From Lophium mytilinum (taxonomy: Eukaryota; Ascomycota; Dothideomycetes; Mytilinidiales; Mytilinidiaceae): 64,000 bases of DNA. Of this stretch, positions 1 through 10,890 are shown in pieces; within the stretch, counting starts at the first letter, position 1, and every line of letters begins with the position of its first letter. Location: positions 1,633,334-1,697,333 of the forward strand of contig MU004185.1 in the NCBI GenBank assembly GCA_010093605.1. Reading direction: 5' to 3'. The notes beneath the pieces were generated by a model. The model saw nothing but the letters and a program-made list of their open reading frames with translations. It was not told the DNA's origin and did not search any database. The position numbers were made by a program, and so were the translations under genes.

Positions 1-50
1 GAGACACCACAAGGACTGGAGAAAAGGTGCGTATAGCTGTATCAAGCCCC

Positions 51-1388
51 TCAGATACGATTGTTGATGCATCGTAGACAGAGACGACGATCGCATCGCC
101 GGCATTCTTCGATGAAGGGGAGGTGGTTTGTGTTTACGCATAACTCGCAGGTAGTGTTGGCGCCGTCTCTATAATAGCGACGATTCCAGTTATGTTCGCA
201 TTCGGCATCGCCAGACTCAGACGCCGCTATGGATGGAGCTCGCTCTGGCATCGGAAGAGCACGTGTTGGGAGGCGTACAGGAGGTGCCGCGGAAGAGCGA
301 CGACGCCGCATGTTACCCAGAAGGCCTCGTTCTTCGAACTGAGGGCAGGAGCATGTCTTCCACTTAGAACCGCAAAGATAGCAGAACTGCGCTCCGCATC
401 GGCACGTCATATGGTAGCAGCCACTCTCTAGCTCGACCATGTGCTTGCAGGATCGGCACTGCATCCACATGTTTCTGTGGGCTGTGTCCATGAACGGCTG
501 GGTAGTGGGGTCTTCCGGGCAGAGACCTTGGTGGCCGTGGGTTTTACAGACTCTGCAGGTTTCATGCTGGCACTTCGGGCAGGTGGCGATGTCTCTGTTT
601 CCGCTGTAGAACTCCGGACGGATGAACTGTCCACAAGCTACACTTGAGCAGTAGGTTGGATTCGAAGTGTTGAGTTCGATACGCTTCTCGATGAAGCGGT
701 CAACAAAGTCCCGCGTAAAGAAAGGCTCGCAGTCAACCAGAGAGATAGGAATGCGGCAGCAGCGCGGAGGAAAGAGCGATGTATCTGTCAAAGATGACTC
801 GAAGAGATCCAGGATGCAGTCGCGGCAGTAAGCATGCGGAGTCGGTTGGCAATTGAGATGCAGCATATCGAAGTTGGGCTTGGTCTCTAGGCAAGCCACG
901 CACTCGGTATGAGTGGCTGCTGTAGACGTTGCTTTTCCCTTCCCTTTGAAAATTGGATTCGAGGATTCTCCGCGCTCTTCGTCCGAATCTGCATCGTACG
1001 CAGAGCTGATGCTCGTCGTAGTTTGAGCGACCTCTTCGATATGTCTCTCATCATCGCTATCGATCGCCATGATGGATTCTGGTCGATAGCTGTGCTGCGG
1101 AACTGGTACTTGCGTTCCGTGCAAACGACAGGCGAGCTCGTGATCTTGTTCCGCTTGTTGTTCTTCGTGGATGAGGCCAACGAACGTAGTCCACTCCTTC
1201 CTATCCGTGCGGAGAAGGTTGAGAGCGAAGCACTGGCTGTCGGCAAGCTCAAGGCTTTCCTCCAAGATATCTCGCATGATGTTGAAGGCAGCGAGTTCAT
1301 CATCTTGTTTGTGGTGTGATCCATCAACGAAAGCTCCGATGTCTTCGAGTTGGAGCTGGAGGACGAGACGCGCAGATTCGGGATCCAT
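51..1388 (-). CDS. RBR-type E3 ubiquitin ligase (RING1-IBR-RING2)
   Basis: The 445-residue product should pass ubiquitin from an E2 enzyme to a substrate through a cysteine thioester in RING2. RING1 starts near residue 163 (CVACLETKP...CRDC) and is followed by an IBR with CPKCQHETCRVC. RING2 reads CRSCKHMVELESGCYHMTC, where the cysteine of GCYHM is the expected catalytic residue. The N-terminus (DPESARLVLQLQLED) is a helical, acidic stretch that I recall from fungal RBR proteins. A further cysteine-rich module (CELC...CRRC...CLRC) closes the protein and is also present in the RBR gene at 3749-4690. The ATG at 1388 begins this typical N-terminus. The substrate is unknown. Confidence 0.88.
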   Translation of the reverse strand: MDPESARLVLQLQLEDIGAFVDGSHHKQDDELAAFNIMRDILEESLELADSQCFALNLLRTDRKEWTTFVGLIHEEQQAEQDHELACRLHGTQVPVPQHSYRPESIMAIDSDDERHIEEVAQTTTSISSAYDADSDEERGESSNPIFKGKGKATSTAATHTECVACLETKPNFDMLHLNCQPTPHAYCRDCILDLFESSLTDTSLFPPRCCRIPISLVDCEPFFTRDFVDRFIEKRIELNTSNPTYCSSVACGQFIRPEFYSGNRDIATCPKCQHETCRVCKTHGHQGLCPEDPTTQPFMDTAHRNMWMQCRSCKHMVELESGCYHMTCRCGAQFCYLCGSKWKTCSCPQFEERGLLGNMRRRRSSAAPPVRLPTRALPMPERAPSIAASESGDAECEHNWNRRYYRDGANTTCELCVNTNHLPFIEECRRCDRRLCLRCINNRI

Positions 1389-2056
1389 ACCTGCGGCACG
1401 AAACGTCCAAGTCCTGAATCTTCGTCAAAGACTGATCTGATCATACCATTGTGTTCTTCGAGGTCGTTGCTTACCTGTGCGACAAGAGGATACCTACGGC
1501 TTTGCTGTCGCGCGTGGAGATACTGAGGTACAAGAGCACCTCGCCCAGCGCGATGAAATGGAAATTATGACGAAGGCCTGGTGATGGCGTGGGGGGATGA
1601 GGGTGGTGAGATGAAGGTGGTGAGGAAGAGGCGAGGCGCGTCGTGTAGAAGTCGAACGCGTTTCCAATGACATCACAAGCAAGCGAAATGCCGCATCGGA
1701 GAAGGTCTCTCGTACTTGCCGATGGTAGATGTGTTTGAGTGAGACTTGAAATCGTGCAGGATGAAGATCTCAAACATCCAGACAGTGACATACGAGTGCT
1801 AGCAAAACGGCGGCCCGACACTACAAACCGGCACAGCAGATGACAGTATCCTCGATAAAACTTTCTAGCATGCGAAGTGAGCGACCAAGAAGGTGAGAGA
1901 ACGCAAGAGTGAGAAGACACCGAAGCGCTGCATCCACCCGATTGGAGAGCTCGATGTGCCATCATACGTGGAATCTCGCATCTCCATTTACGCCGGGTAT
2001 CCCAAACAATACAAAGCCCACAAGGTTTCGTCCTCCAGCCCGGTCTCTGCGGCCCG
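1389..2056. other. intergenic, no gene recognised
   Basis: This gap lies upstream of the RBR gene and downstream of the next gene on the same strand. Open frames here are short, low in complexity (proline and serine rich) and lack any recognisable motif. It presumably holds the RBR promoter. Confidence 0.5.
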
Positions 2057-2929
2057 TCATATTACGCCCCCGTCCCGGTAAGTATACAGCGAAGGAACAG
2101 CATCACCTCGATCGAGAGGACACCAAGCGAGATGAAACACCCCATCAACTAGAACTGGGGTCCCGCAATACATGGCGGGCTGGTTTTCCCGAAACCAGAC
2201 CGCGCTGGTAGGGACGCAGAAGACATCAAGGGCTCTGCCAGCCTCAAATGCCCTGTCCGGATCCACTAAGATATTCTTAATAGCAACCGCTTGCCCCATG
2301 ATCGGTATCGCTTGAAGCCTCAGAAGGCGGCGCACTGCTGCAGCATCATTGGCCCATCCCTTGCGTATTAAGTAAGTAGTATCGGTGCTTTGCTTCCGGA
2401 ATGTTGAATCAAGGATGCCGTTAGGAAAGAAATCTCGAGTCTCGCCGAGGTTGTCGTGCTGCCACTTCCCGACTGCTCCGTAGATAATAGATATCTGCTC
2501 TTCTCTTCGTGTCCGCAGCTCCTCGTCCCACGCATTTTGAATCAAGATAATAGGGTGTAAACGAGAGAGTTCGTAGGAAACCCGATCCCGTTGTCTCACG
2601 GGAAGTACGGACATCACTTCGGTCATGTGCTCCAGGTGTGTTACGTCTCTTTGCCAACGCCACGTGTCGTGCCATCGCCCCGTAAATTGAATCTCGCGGT
2701 CGAACTTCCATCCTATACATTCCCACATCACTAGTTCTGGCTCGGTTGGGATGTAGTTTGATTTAAAGGAGAGAAAGTCTTTGACGGTGGCGTGGCGCAT
2801 CTTGAAGGCGCGTAGGACAGCTACTTCTTCGGGGTCAAGAACACCACCAGGCACGATGGCGATATGTGGCTCTTCGGGTTGACACGTCGACGGGGAGGGA
2901 GGCACGGGATCTTGGTCTTGAAGCGGCAT
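2057..2929 (-). CDS. hypothetical fungal protein
   Basis: A single-exon, 290-residue frame with a good ATG at 2929. I do not recognise the family. After a proline-rich start it is rich in Trp, Arg and Asp (GRWHDTWRWQRD) with mixed helical segments. I see no signal peptide, membrane segment or known catalytic motif. The product looks cytosolic or nuclear. It lies between two RBR ligase genes, all on the minus strand, but nothing shows a shared function. Length and even composition support a real gene; the role is open. Confidence 0.6.
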   Translation of the reverse strand: MPLQDQDPVPPSPSTCQPEEPHIAIVPGGVLDPEEVAVLRAFKMRHATVKDFLSFKSNYIPTEPELVMWECIGWKFDREIQFTGRWHDTWRWQRDVTHLEHMTEVMSVLPVRQRDRVSYELSRLHPIILIQNAWDEELRTRREEQISIIYGAVGKWQHDNLGETRDFFPNGILDSTFRKQSTDTTYLIRKGWANDAAAVRRLLRLQAIPIMGQAVAIKNILVDPDRAFEAGRALDVFCVPTSAVWFRENQPAMYCGTPVLVDGVFHLAWCPLDRGDAVPSLYTYRDGGVI

Positions 2930-3181
2930 GTCGACTTCGGGCTCGGATATTTTCTAAGCAAAGTGATAAGTTATTGACGGATCTTTGCAAGTGAAGTAGA
3001 TTCGCAAAAGATAAGGTGAGTTGTGGGAAGCATCGCTAATTCAAAGCTCGACCCATGGTTCACACTGTCCATTGAATCACAAGATTCTGCAAGGGTGGCA
3101 CCAAGACACGTCACATGTTCTATTTGTTTAAGAGATGGTCTTGATTACCATTGGCTTGAGGGTACAGATTGGAAGTACATA

Positions 3182-3408
3182 CAGCGACAGGACTTAAGTC
3201 TGGGCACACTGGGTTGCCACTGCGGAGGGAATCCCCGGGGATTCTGAAGATCCGAAGTCGATGTTGAGTTTTAAGCGGTGTATATTAGACTACCTTTTGA
3301 CTGATTAGCTGCTTAGCAGCCAGAACACCCCCCACAGTGGTGTAAAGTGAGCAATATTGAAGCCAAGTAGCGATAGATCTGTGCGCCCAGACATATGGCT
3401 TGGTACTG
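3182..3408. mobile_element. MITE copy 1 (TA target site, Tc1/mariner-like ends)
   Basis: A 227-bp element flanked by TA dinucleotides (3180-3181 and 3409-3410). Its ends form terminal inverted repeats of about 28 bp: the left end begins CAGCGACAGGACTTAAGTCT and the reverse complement of the right end begins CAGTACCAAGCCATATGTCT; both go on to TGGGC(A/G)CAC. It has no coding capacity. Copy 2 at 3531-3757 has the same length and orientation and matches at roughly 70% of positions, with many transitions between them. TA duplication and CAGT-like termini fit a non-autonomous Tc1/mariner-type element. Confidence 0.8.
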
Positions 3409-3530
3409 TACATACCTAATTGCATCAAAGCAAAACACATCTATGATACCCCACAGATCAGTCCTCGAACCGCTTTCTTTTCTGTGCAACAGCGACATCC
3501 CCCTACCCCTTTTCGAGCTCTCTTAAGCTA

Positions 3531-3757
3531 CAGTGACATGCCACAAGTCTGCGCACACTGGTTCGCCACTGCTTGGGGCACCCCCACAGGATCTCGAAGA
3601 ATGAAGGCCGATGTCAAGCGTCAAGCAGTGTAAATTAGACTGCTTTTTGACTAACTAGCTGCCCATCAGCCAGGCTACCCCGAACAGTGGTGTCGAATGA
3701 GCATGTTGGAGCCGAGCTGTAATGAGTCTGTGTGCCCAGACTTATGGCCTAGTGCTG
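3531..3757. mobile_element. MITE copy 2, forming the 3' end of the RBR gene
   Basis: A second 227-bp copy, flanked by TA at 3529-3530 and 3758-3759. The left end CAGTGACATGCCACAAGTCT pairs with the reverse complement of the right end CAGCACTAGGCCATAAGTCT, both followed by G(C/G)GCACAC. The minus-strand RBR gene reads into the element: the codon at 3758-3760 spans the junction, and the last two residues (Gln, His) and the TAG stop at 3749-3751 lie inside it. The element therefore supplies the current stop codon and 3' UTR of that gene. Confidence 0.82.
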
Positions 3758-4690
3758 TAGGTTCTCTAAACGCCATGTCCTGCAGCTGTCACAGCTGATC
3801 CACGAGCACTTCTTGCACTGCGTGAGCCACGGATACAAACGGTTACAGCCCCCGAGGTCCTGGCACTTGTTGACATTGCAGCCGAGAACGTACTCCTGCT
3901 CATTCTGGGGATGAGAGCAAGATTCCGGTTCGTGTATAGAGTTGCGTCTCTCAGGCATAAAGTCGTGTCTTTCGGGCAATACTGCCAATAAATCTGCGTC
4001 TGGGCGGAGCGGACGTCGTGGCTGATGGACAAGATCCATAAAAGCCTGAATCTCTTCTTCGAGCGCCAATGCGTGGCATCCGCCATTGCAGTCCACCCAG
4101 GCCTTTTCGCATTGATAGCAGAACTCGTAGTTGCAATTGCACTTCATGTGTTCGCAGCCCGCGAGCTTCTCGACGAAAAAATGGCATTTGCCACATCTCT
4201 TCCAGCCTCGAAGTCTCGCCATCGCAACCATAGCCACGTCTGCTGCGTCGTCAAGGCACGGATGTCCAGCGTGTGCCATTTTCTTGCAGAGCTTGCAGGT
4301 CTTTTGGTGGCATTTCGGGCACATGCCCTCGTTGTTCTGGAAGGTGTCACCGGGAATAAACCTTGCGCAAAACGGCTCGAAGCAGTAAACGGGCGACTTT
4401 TCGACCCATTCTTTTGCCCTCTCTACGGTACGGCTCCGTGTCACTTCGTTGAGCAAGGTGTCGGCCACAGTGAAGGATATAGGGCGGCAGCATTTGGGAG
4501 GAAATACTCCTTGTCCGCTGCACGCGTTGTCGAAAACTTGGTTGATGCAGGTCTTGCAGTAGTAGTGACCGCATTCTGTTTCCACCGTTTTGGACTCTGG
4601 GAAGGTGTCGATACACACCAGGCACTCGTATTCACATTCTGCTTCTTCGGTGGAGTCGTAGTCGCATTCTGGTTCCTCAGCGGTAGCCAT
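3749..4690 (-). CDS. RBR-type E3 ubiquitin ligase, second copy
   Basis: A second RING-IBR-RING ligase, 313 residues from the ATG at 4690 (MATAEEPECDYD). The open frame extends 28 codons further upstream without an ATG, so an upstream exon is possible. RING1 is CLVCIDTFP...CGHYYCKTC, the IBR has CPKCHQKTCKLC, and RING2 is CGKCHFFVEKLAGCEHMKC with the catalytic cysteine expected in GCEHM. As in the RBR gene at 51-1388, a cysteine-rich tail follows (CNVNKC...CKKCSWISCDSC). The two are related but diverged. The final residues and stop come from the MITE at 3531-3757. Confidence 0.85.
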   Translation of the reverse strand: MATAEEPECDYDSTEEAECEYECLVCIDTFPESKTVETECGHYYCKTCINQVFDNACSGQGVFPPKCCRPISFTVADTLLNEVTRSRTVERAKEWVEKSPVYCFEPFCARFIPGDTFQNNEGMCPKCHQKTCKLCKKMAHAGHPCLDDAADVAMVAMARLRGWKRCGKCHFFVEKLAGCEHMKCNCNYEFCYQCEKAWVDCNGGCHALALEEEIQAFMDLVHQPRRPLRPDADLLAVLPERHDFMPERRNSIHEPESCSHPQNEQEYVLGCNVNKCQDLGGCNRLYPWLTQCKKCSWISCDSCRTWRLENLQH

Positions 4691-6660
4691 TGCGACTTGC
4701 TTGCCCTTTCGCAATAGAGGCTCTGCTTCGTGTCGTGTCCCCGTGATGCGACACTCGGACTTTTTGTTGAACACACTGTGTTAAGAAACACTCTGACACC
4801 GTTTGAGGTGGCCCGTAAGCCTTTTAGTCTCGTTCAAACTGTCCTTTTCCGGTGTCTTATGGTGTATCACAGGACCCCAGGCATTGCTAGGCTAGTGGAC
4901 GAAAAGCCTAGAGGGTATGCGTTGCTCAAGTAATTCACTGCAGCTCTCATCACCCGAAGCTTCCTGTTGGTTGTATTCTTGTCGATATCGTAGAGCCAAA
5001 TGCGACGGGCCAATGGATAGCTAGGAATAGCTTCGGCCGCAGCCCGGAGGAAAGATTGGTCTTGCTGTTACTCTTCTCCAATTACAAGGGATTCGTTTGC
5101 GCCGTGAGGCTCTAAGTGGGTATAGGCGTGCTCGTTCGTGGAAACTTGGAGAATTGGCTGATAGGAAGCAAGCCGAAGGCAACTGTGTCGGGGGGAATAA
5201 GTCTCTTGAAAACTAAAGCTATCTTATCACGCGTGTGTAAGGTCGCGACAAAGTTGGTGTTGATGATTTGTAGCCCAGCCGTTGTCGTAAAGCACTTGCC
5301 TCGAGGACGCACTAGTCTGTACATCGGGCATGTGATACGGGCAGTTACATATAGGTACGCGTCGTGTGATATCATCAGCGAGAAATGGTGAATACGCCGC
5401 TTTGGGCGAAAGGGCAATATCCATTTACCCACTTATTTGTTGTTCGAGCTATAGGACCGCTGATGATGATGCATGAAGTTTGCAATGACCTGCATAGATA
5501 TCCCCAAAAATGGAAGAGAGAACAAGTTTCAGAGCACGATACCAATAAGAAATGCGGACGTCAGAATCTCACAGAAATGTCGAATGTCGCGTTGCGACAG
5601 TCCGACTTTCATGAGGGGGCTACGAAAGGCTTCGAACAGGGTCGGGGAAGGATGGAAAGGGCTTAGAAAACGTACCAGACCGCACGCGACATGCTTAGAC
5701 GACCTATGATTATTGGACCTCTGAAGAGTTGCATACCACCTCGAGAAACGCGTCATAAAGTCTAGAGCGCTGGCCCATCTTCAATGGTCCGGCACCTCCA
5801 TACATGGTCTCCAGCGTGCTCCATTTACATACCATCTAACACTGGTGCGGGATCACTTTACCACATACTGGAGTAGCCCCACGACTTTCAGAGACCGAGG
5901 CAGCTGTAAAGTTTGATGCTATGGACACCAGGCTAAGCTTGGCCCGCTACATACCAACCGAACTGCCCCTCGATTGAACATGAGTAGGAACCGAGCAGCG
6001 TCATATCTGCAAGCCGGGAGCTGTGGGCTGGACAACTATAGGCAGGAAGAATAGAAATTAGGGGGTGGATGAAGGAGCCGAGGGGCGCCAGGGGGCGCCA
6101 GGACGATGTAAACCTCGCGAGTTGGCACGGACCATGCTCTACTCTGAATTTGGTCTAGGTTGTCATATAGATCCTTTTAGCTAACATGCGATTTGAACGC
6201 GTAGTCAACTACTTTTATTCTCTCCAGTCTGCCTTGATATACTGTCACCACTTCATGCTGCCATCTAACAGATTCCAGGCTCTAGAGAGAGCTGCACAGT
6301 CCCGCATTGTCCGCCAAAGCCGTACATGTTAGACGTGTAACTAATCACCACTTCAAAACACCCTCACGCAGAGTGGAAAGTGGTATCATAAAGCTCTCAA
6401 ATATCAATACCCAGAGGCCCCCACTCACTATCCCTACAATCCCGACTTCCATCTTTAGTAGATTCGCCATACCTTCAAACTCCACTAGAGCATAACTCAG
6501 CTTCTCGCACGTCCATTCATACATCCATCAAAATAACCAGTATAACCCCATAAAGCCCTTCCCAGACCTTCCCATTTTGGTATCCCGCAACGAACCTCTT
6601 GCAACAGAAGTCTCAAATATTCGAAGTCTTAAACACATCCTGCCGGAAGATCAGAACGCG
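4691..6660. other. long intergenic region, no gene recognised
   Basis: About 2 kb without a convincing gene. Open frames up to about 106 codons occur on both strands but show no family features, plausible splicing or codon bias like the neighbours. A short direct repeat of GGCGCCAGG lies near 6085-6102. The region holds the 5' side of the RBR gene and the 3' side of the Zn2Cys6 gene. Confidence 0.5.
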
Positions 6661-9467
6661 CTACATCATATTACCACGGGGAGGGGTACTCACGCCCATG
6701 AATACCCCTCCGTTGCCCGAGAACGCATTCGAGTTGCCTTGTCCGTTCTGATGTTGCTGTTGTTGCTGATTTTGGTCGGTCTGCATGCCCATCGACGATT
6801 GAACGCTACCAGCTGGTAGACCACCGAAGTCCATTGGCATCCAAGTGGCGCCTTGGTTGGTTGCGTCCAAGCCTGGGCCTTGAATGTAAGAGTCCCATGC
6901 GTCCTATTCTCGGGATTAGCGTTGGTCCTGAAATAAAGCATGCTTCAGATACAACAGAATTAGAGTGCTAGCTTACCCAGTCGATGTTGTTCGTGGACGG
7001 TAGATCGATATTCTGGAATCCGAGACTGGGCCCGAACAAAGACGAGAAGGGACTCGGCGCATTCTCTGGTCCGCTCTGGGGATTTCCAAGGCCCCCGTTG
7101 TAATTTGCAGTCAACCCGACCGGCTGTTGCGGGACATCGTTCAAGATGTTCCCCATCGAGGCTGGATACGGCCGGTTTTCGTAAGGGTTGCCCGGGTTCG
7201 GCGTTAATCCTCCTGTGCTGAGCATACCCAAGGTCATCGCAGCAGAATGCTCGGGCGCCACATTCGGGTCTTCCATGAGACCGTTACTTGGGAACGCACC
7301 GGCGGCGCTAGGAAAGTTCTGTTGAGATTTACGAAGTGTATCGTGTTGTCGGAGTTGCTCCAGCGTCGCGTTGAGAAGACCGTGAGCTTTGTAAGCCTCC
7401 ATAGAGTGATCCTTCAGCGAATCCCATATTCCCACAGCTCTTTCAAGAGCAGCCATCATCTCGTCTCGTCGATCCTGTGACCAAACATATATCTCCGATG
7501 GAGGCTGTCTGCCCGATCGCTCCGCCTGAGCCGTGTGGTAGAGGTCCGAACAGACTGTCATTGCAGCGAGTAGGAAGTCAACCGTCGTGAGAGAGGAAAT
7601 GAACCACTTCACACTTCTTAATCTTCCACCCGGACGACACGCTTGCTCTAGCGTGACTTGGTGCTGGAGCATCGTCATTGACGAGTCAATACACGCTGTT
7701 CGAGAAAAAGCGAATCGCGTATTTACTCGCGATGCCGGCAGGAATTTACGGTGAAGGAAGCATAGACTCTTTAGGTAGAGCAGGTCCAGGGTGAATCGCT
7801 GCATAATCAGAGTTGACGTGTCCCTGGCAGACTCCTCCAAAGATCGCAACGCAAGATGAGGCGGGAGGTTAGCCCGTAAATCTCGCAACTGTTGGTCCAG
7901 CTTCATCACCTCCTCATACGATGAACAGGTCAGAGCCGACGTCAGCTCGACTACTTCACCAAACAGTGCAACCATTCGAGCCTTGATGATCAAATAGGAC
8001 ACCGGTGTCGCTTCCGTATCAGGATGGGATGCCGGGAGGATTTTCATATCCTCAAACAACTCGTCGTCATAGAGGTTCCTAGGAAGATCCGTGTTCGTAT
8101 CTCGGGCCCGAATTATTGGAGGCATACCAGCTTGCGCGGAGAAGAGGAGGTCAGAGAACCGCACGACAGCCCACACTCTTCTACGCATCTCGCCTTGGAA
8201 TGTAGTAATGCCTGGATAAGGAGCGGAGTCTCTATGATAGCCCATTCGCATAGCAAGTCGTACGATAATTCCAATGCTGATTAGCACACCAACCTCGGTA
8301 TCCGCACTTCGGCCGTAGTCCGCATAAACATGCAGAATCAAAGTTTCTAGCATGTTGGTGATGGGCTGGGTAATGTCGGCCATTACGAGACATTGGGCTG
8401 TTAAAGTCCTGTATTCGCTCGATACCTCCCATGATTTCCCTCGGTACTCAGGCGGTTCATCACCAGCCCTGCTGTATGACTGAAGAGCCATACACATCAT
8501 AGCGTAGGCCAAACCAAGCCATATGATTGGGGTTTCGGCTGGATTTGCCCAGTGCTTATCGTACTGTTTCTGGAAAGTGTGGCCGTGAATGATATGAAGT
8601 CCAGGATCATAAGTGTTGAAATATCGAGTTATCAATATGTCTGCAGTCGGCTTGAGAGGAAAGGAAGCTAAGATTTCAGCATGGGTTGTAGGTTTCTGTG
8701 CCCCAAATAGAAAGGCAGTCCCCGGCTGGTACTCCTCGTGATGTTCGGCTTTGAACTTTTGATAATGCTCATCATATTGTTTTTTATGCTCACTGAAATA
8801 ATTCTTGACTTCAGATATCTGTTAAAAATCAACATCTGCCTTTGTGAGACATAGTGTGGCGCGCTTACCTCTCCCAAAATGGCATACCAGTGCGCCTCGG
8901 ACGCGAATATTGCCTTGTTGTTGTCTACTTTCATCACCCCAATAGACTTAGTAACTTGGCTGACCTCGCTTTCATCCTCGTCCTCTGTCTCTTCTTTGAT
9001 AGACTCGGGTGCGTTGAGGTCGTAGGGCTGGTCCATGGAGTTTCCATTCATGCTATTCGCAATGGCAGCAGCTGCCGCTGTCGGTCCCTGGCTTTGTGCG
9101 CCATTTGTCATTAACGAAAGCACAAGTCCTTCGAGGCGGTCAATGCGATTTTGCATATCATCTGGTGAGTTTGTGGAGCCAGAGCTTGAAGAACTCTTCT
9201 TGCGACTGCCCGGAGTAGCGTACGTACATGAACCCGTATCGCCTCTCTTGGTGCAGTTGTCACAGGGGTGTCCTCGATTGCATTTCAGCCTATGGCTATG
9301 TCAACACGCATTCCTAGCTTCTGTTGCATGAGAGGATCCTACTTTCGATGCCTGCATGGTCCGCATGATAGCGGCACACGATTTCTCTTACGGACAACTC
9401 GATATTGAGCATCGGTTGGAGATTGACCTGCGCTGGACGACCCAGTAGAGGGTGGTGTAGGCGTCAT
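6661..9467 (-). CDS. Zn2Cys6 transcription factor with fungal-specific TF domain
   Basis: Four exons (9467-9343, 9289-8869, 8818-6977, 6903-6661) join in frame to 876 residues. The binuclear cluster spans the first intron: CGPCRHRK then LKCNRGHPCDNC...CTYA, with all six cysteines present. A linker (MQNRIDRLEGLVLSLM) that could form a dimerising coiled coil follows, then an acidic stretch. The large middle region (RYFNTYDPGLHIIHGHTFQ onward) is the fungal-specific transcription factor domain. The C-terminus is Asn/Gln/Gly-rich with a short poly-Gln run and looks like an activation region. The last intron was placed to give IDW-DAWDSYIQGPG. The target genes are unknown. Confidence 0.9.
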
Positions 9468-10890
9468 GGCGAGAGGAGGCCTACGGGTGTGGTGCAAATA
9501 GTGGAGTGGCCGGACTTAATAGTAAAGTCCGCTTAGCTGGCGGAGAGGTGTATGCAGCGACAGGGGCTGGATTCGGCGGATTGGTGAGAGGATAGGCCTA
9601 GGTAGCGTCCAGTAGCAAGCTGGCGTCGGGCTATCGTTCCTAGGAGAGCGAAGGAGCAGTTCTTCCTGACGTTGGGGCGCTGACGCGACGGTTTTAAATA
9701 CGTCCGGCCAGCTGCCTATCTCCAGCGCCAAGGCTTTCCAGTCCGATCCTTAAGAAGCCTAGGACGCCCTCGTGGTGAGGCCGAGGGCTCAGATCACACG
9801 TCTTGTATTCTGTACGTGGTTCTCCTCCGATGCGCCGTTGTACTATTTTCAGCTGCTCCTTGATTTCCCGGTGTGAAGGCGCGATTTTGTGTCCTGGATG
9901 GGAGAGGCTTTCACGGTGGTCGATACGAAGTCGCAAAGCTTTGAGGGGTACGGCCTCCGAATTTTCGATCGATCACCTTGGGTAGTTAGGCAGGAACTCC
10001 TCCGGAGGTATGATAGGGCAGCGAGACCAATTTGTCGAGCGCAATAAAGGTATTCAAATGCTAAGCAGAGAGCAGATTAGCAAGAGCGTCCCTCGCAATC
10101 CTCGAGGCCACATACCTGTCGTGAGCCAGCTCCGATCGCAATGCCCTCGTCGTCGCAGCTCTATCTCTGCTGAAACACGGCAAGGCTGTGGGACCACGGT
10201 CGCAATGGCGCGTCTCTGCAACGGTTCCGCGCTGGTCGAGACAATAGATGCACAGCACTGGAGAGAGTCTGGGTGAGGTTGCGGGATGACGAGGGAGGGG
10301 ATAAAGAGGAAGTGTGGTAGCGACACACTCGACTTAACTCCGTCGTTCGTTCGTCGATGCCAAGCTTCAACAAGAGAGGTCATCTGAGATGACATAACGA
10401 GGTCGAGTCTGCATCCTTTGGGCTGCGATAAACCCTGCAGGGCTACTGTGACTCACACTCCTGCTGCAGCTACATGTACCAGCTGGGGCTGTATCAGCGG
10501 CTGCCAGTTCTGGTGGTGAGCGCAAAATTGCGGTCGTAGCTCTGCCCCTCGCCCTCACGAAGACGCGCGCCACCCACCTCATCCGTCTGACCGTCGTTCG
10601 ATTAAGTATATCTACAGTACAGCCATCACATCCATGGTAGATAGAGTACCTCCTTACTAGACAGACGGGCGAGCATGGATGGGACGGTTACGCTTTGTAA
10701 TGCTCCCAAGTTTCCCCAGGTTCACAGGCTCTTCACCCACGGATCGCAATCACAGAACCCAGGTTGCTGACTGAGCGCTACTATCCTTAATTGGACATCA
10801 TTACAAGAGCCTGATCGGACACCACAAAGCTTGCTAGATGCTTATTCCCGAAGCCACGAGCAAGAGAAGACTATTTATGTCTACATTCAC
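9468..10890. other. long 5' region of the Zn2Cys6 gene, no gene recognised
   Basis: About 1.4 kb between the start of the Zn2Cys6 gene and the end of the AlkB-like gene. Open frames up to about 113 codons overlap on both strands without recognisable features. Such long leaders are common in front of fungal regulators and may include an unspliced 5' UTR; I cannot place a promoter. Confidence 0.45.

Noticed and set aside
3023-3247. 74-codon plus-strand frame
   Set aside because: It runs into MITE copy 1 and has no protein-like features.
3749-4774. A 341-residue model of the second RBR gene starting at 4774
   Set aside because: That position is GTG, not ATG; the first ATG in frame is at 4690.
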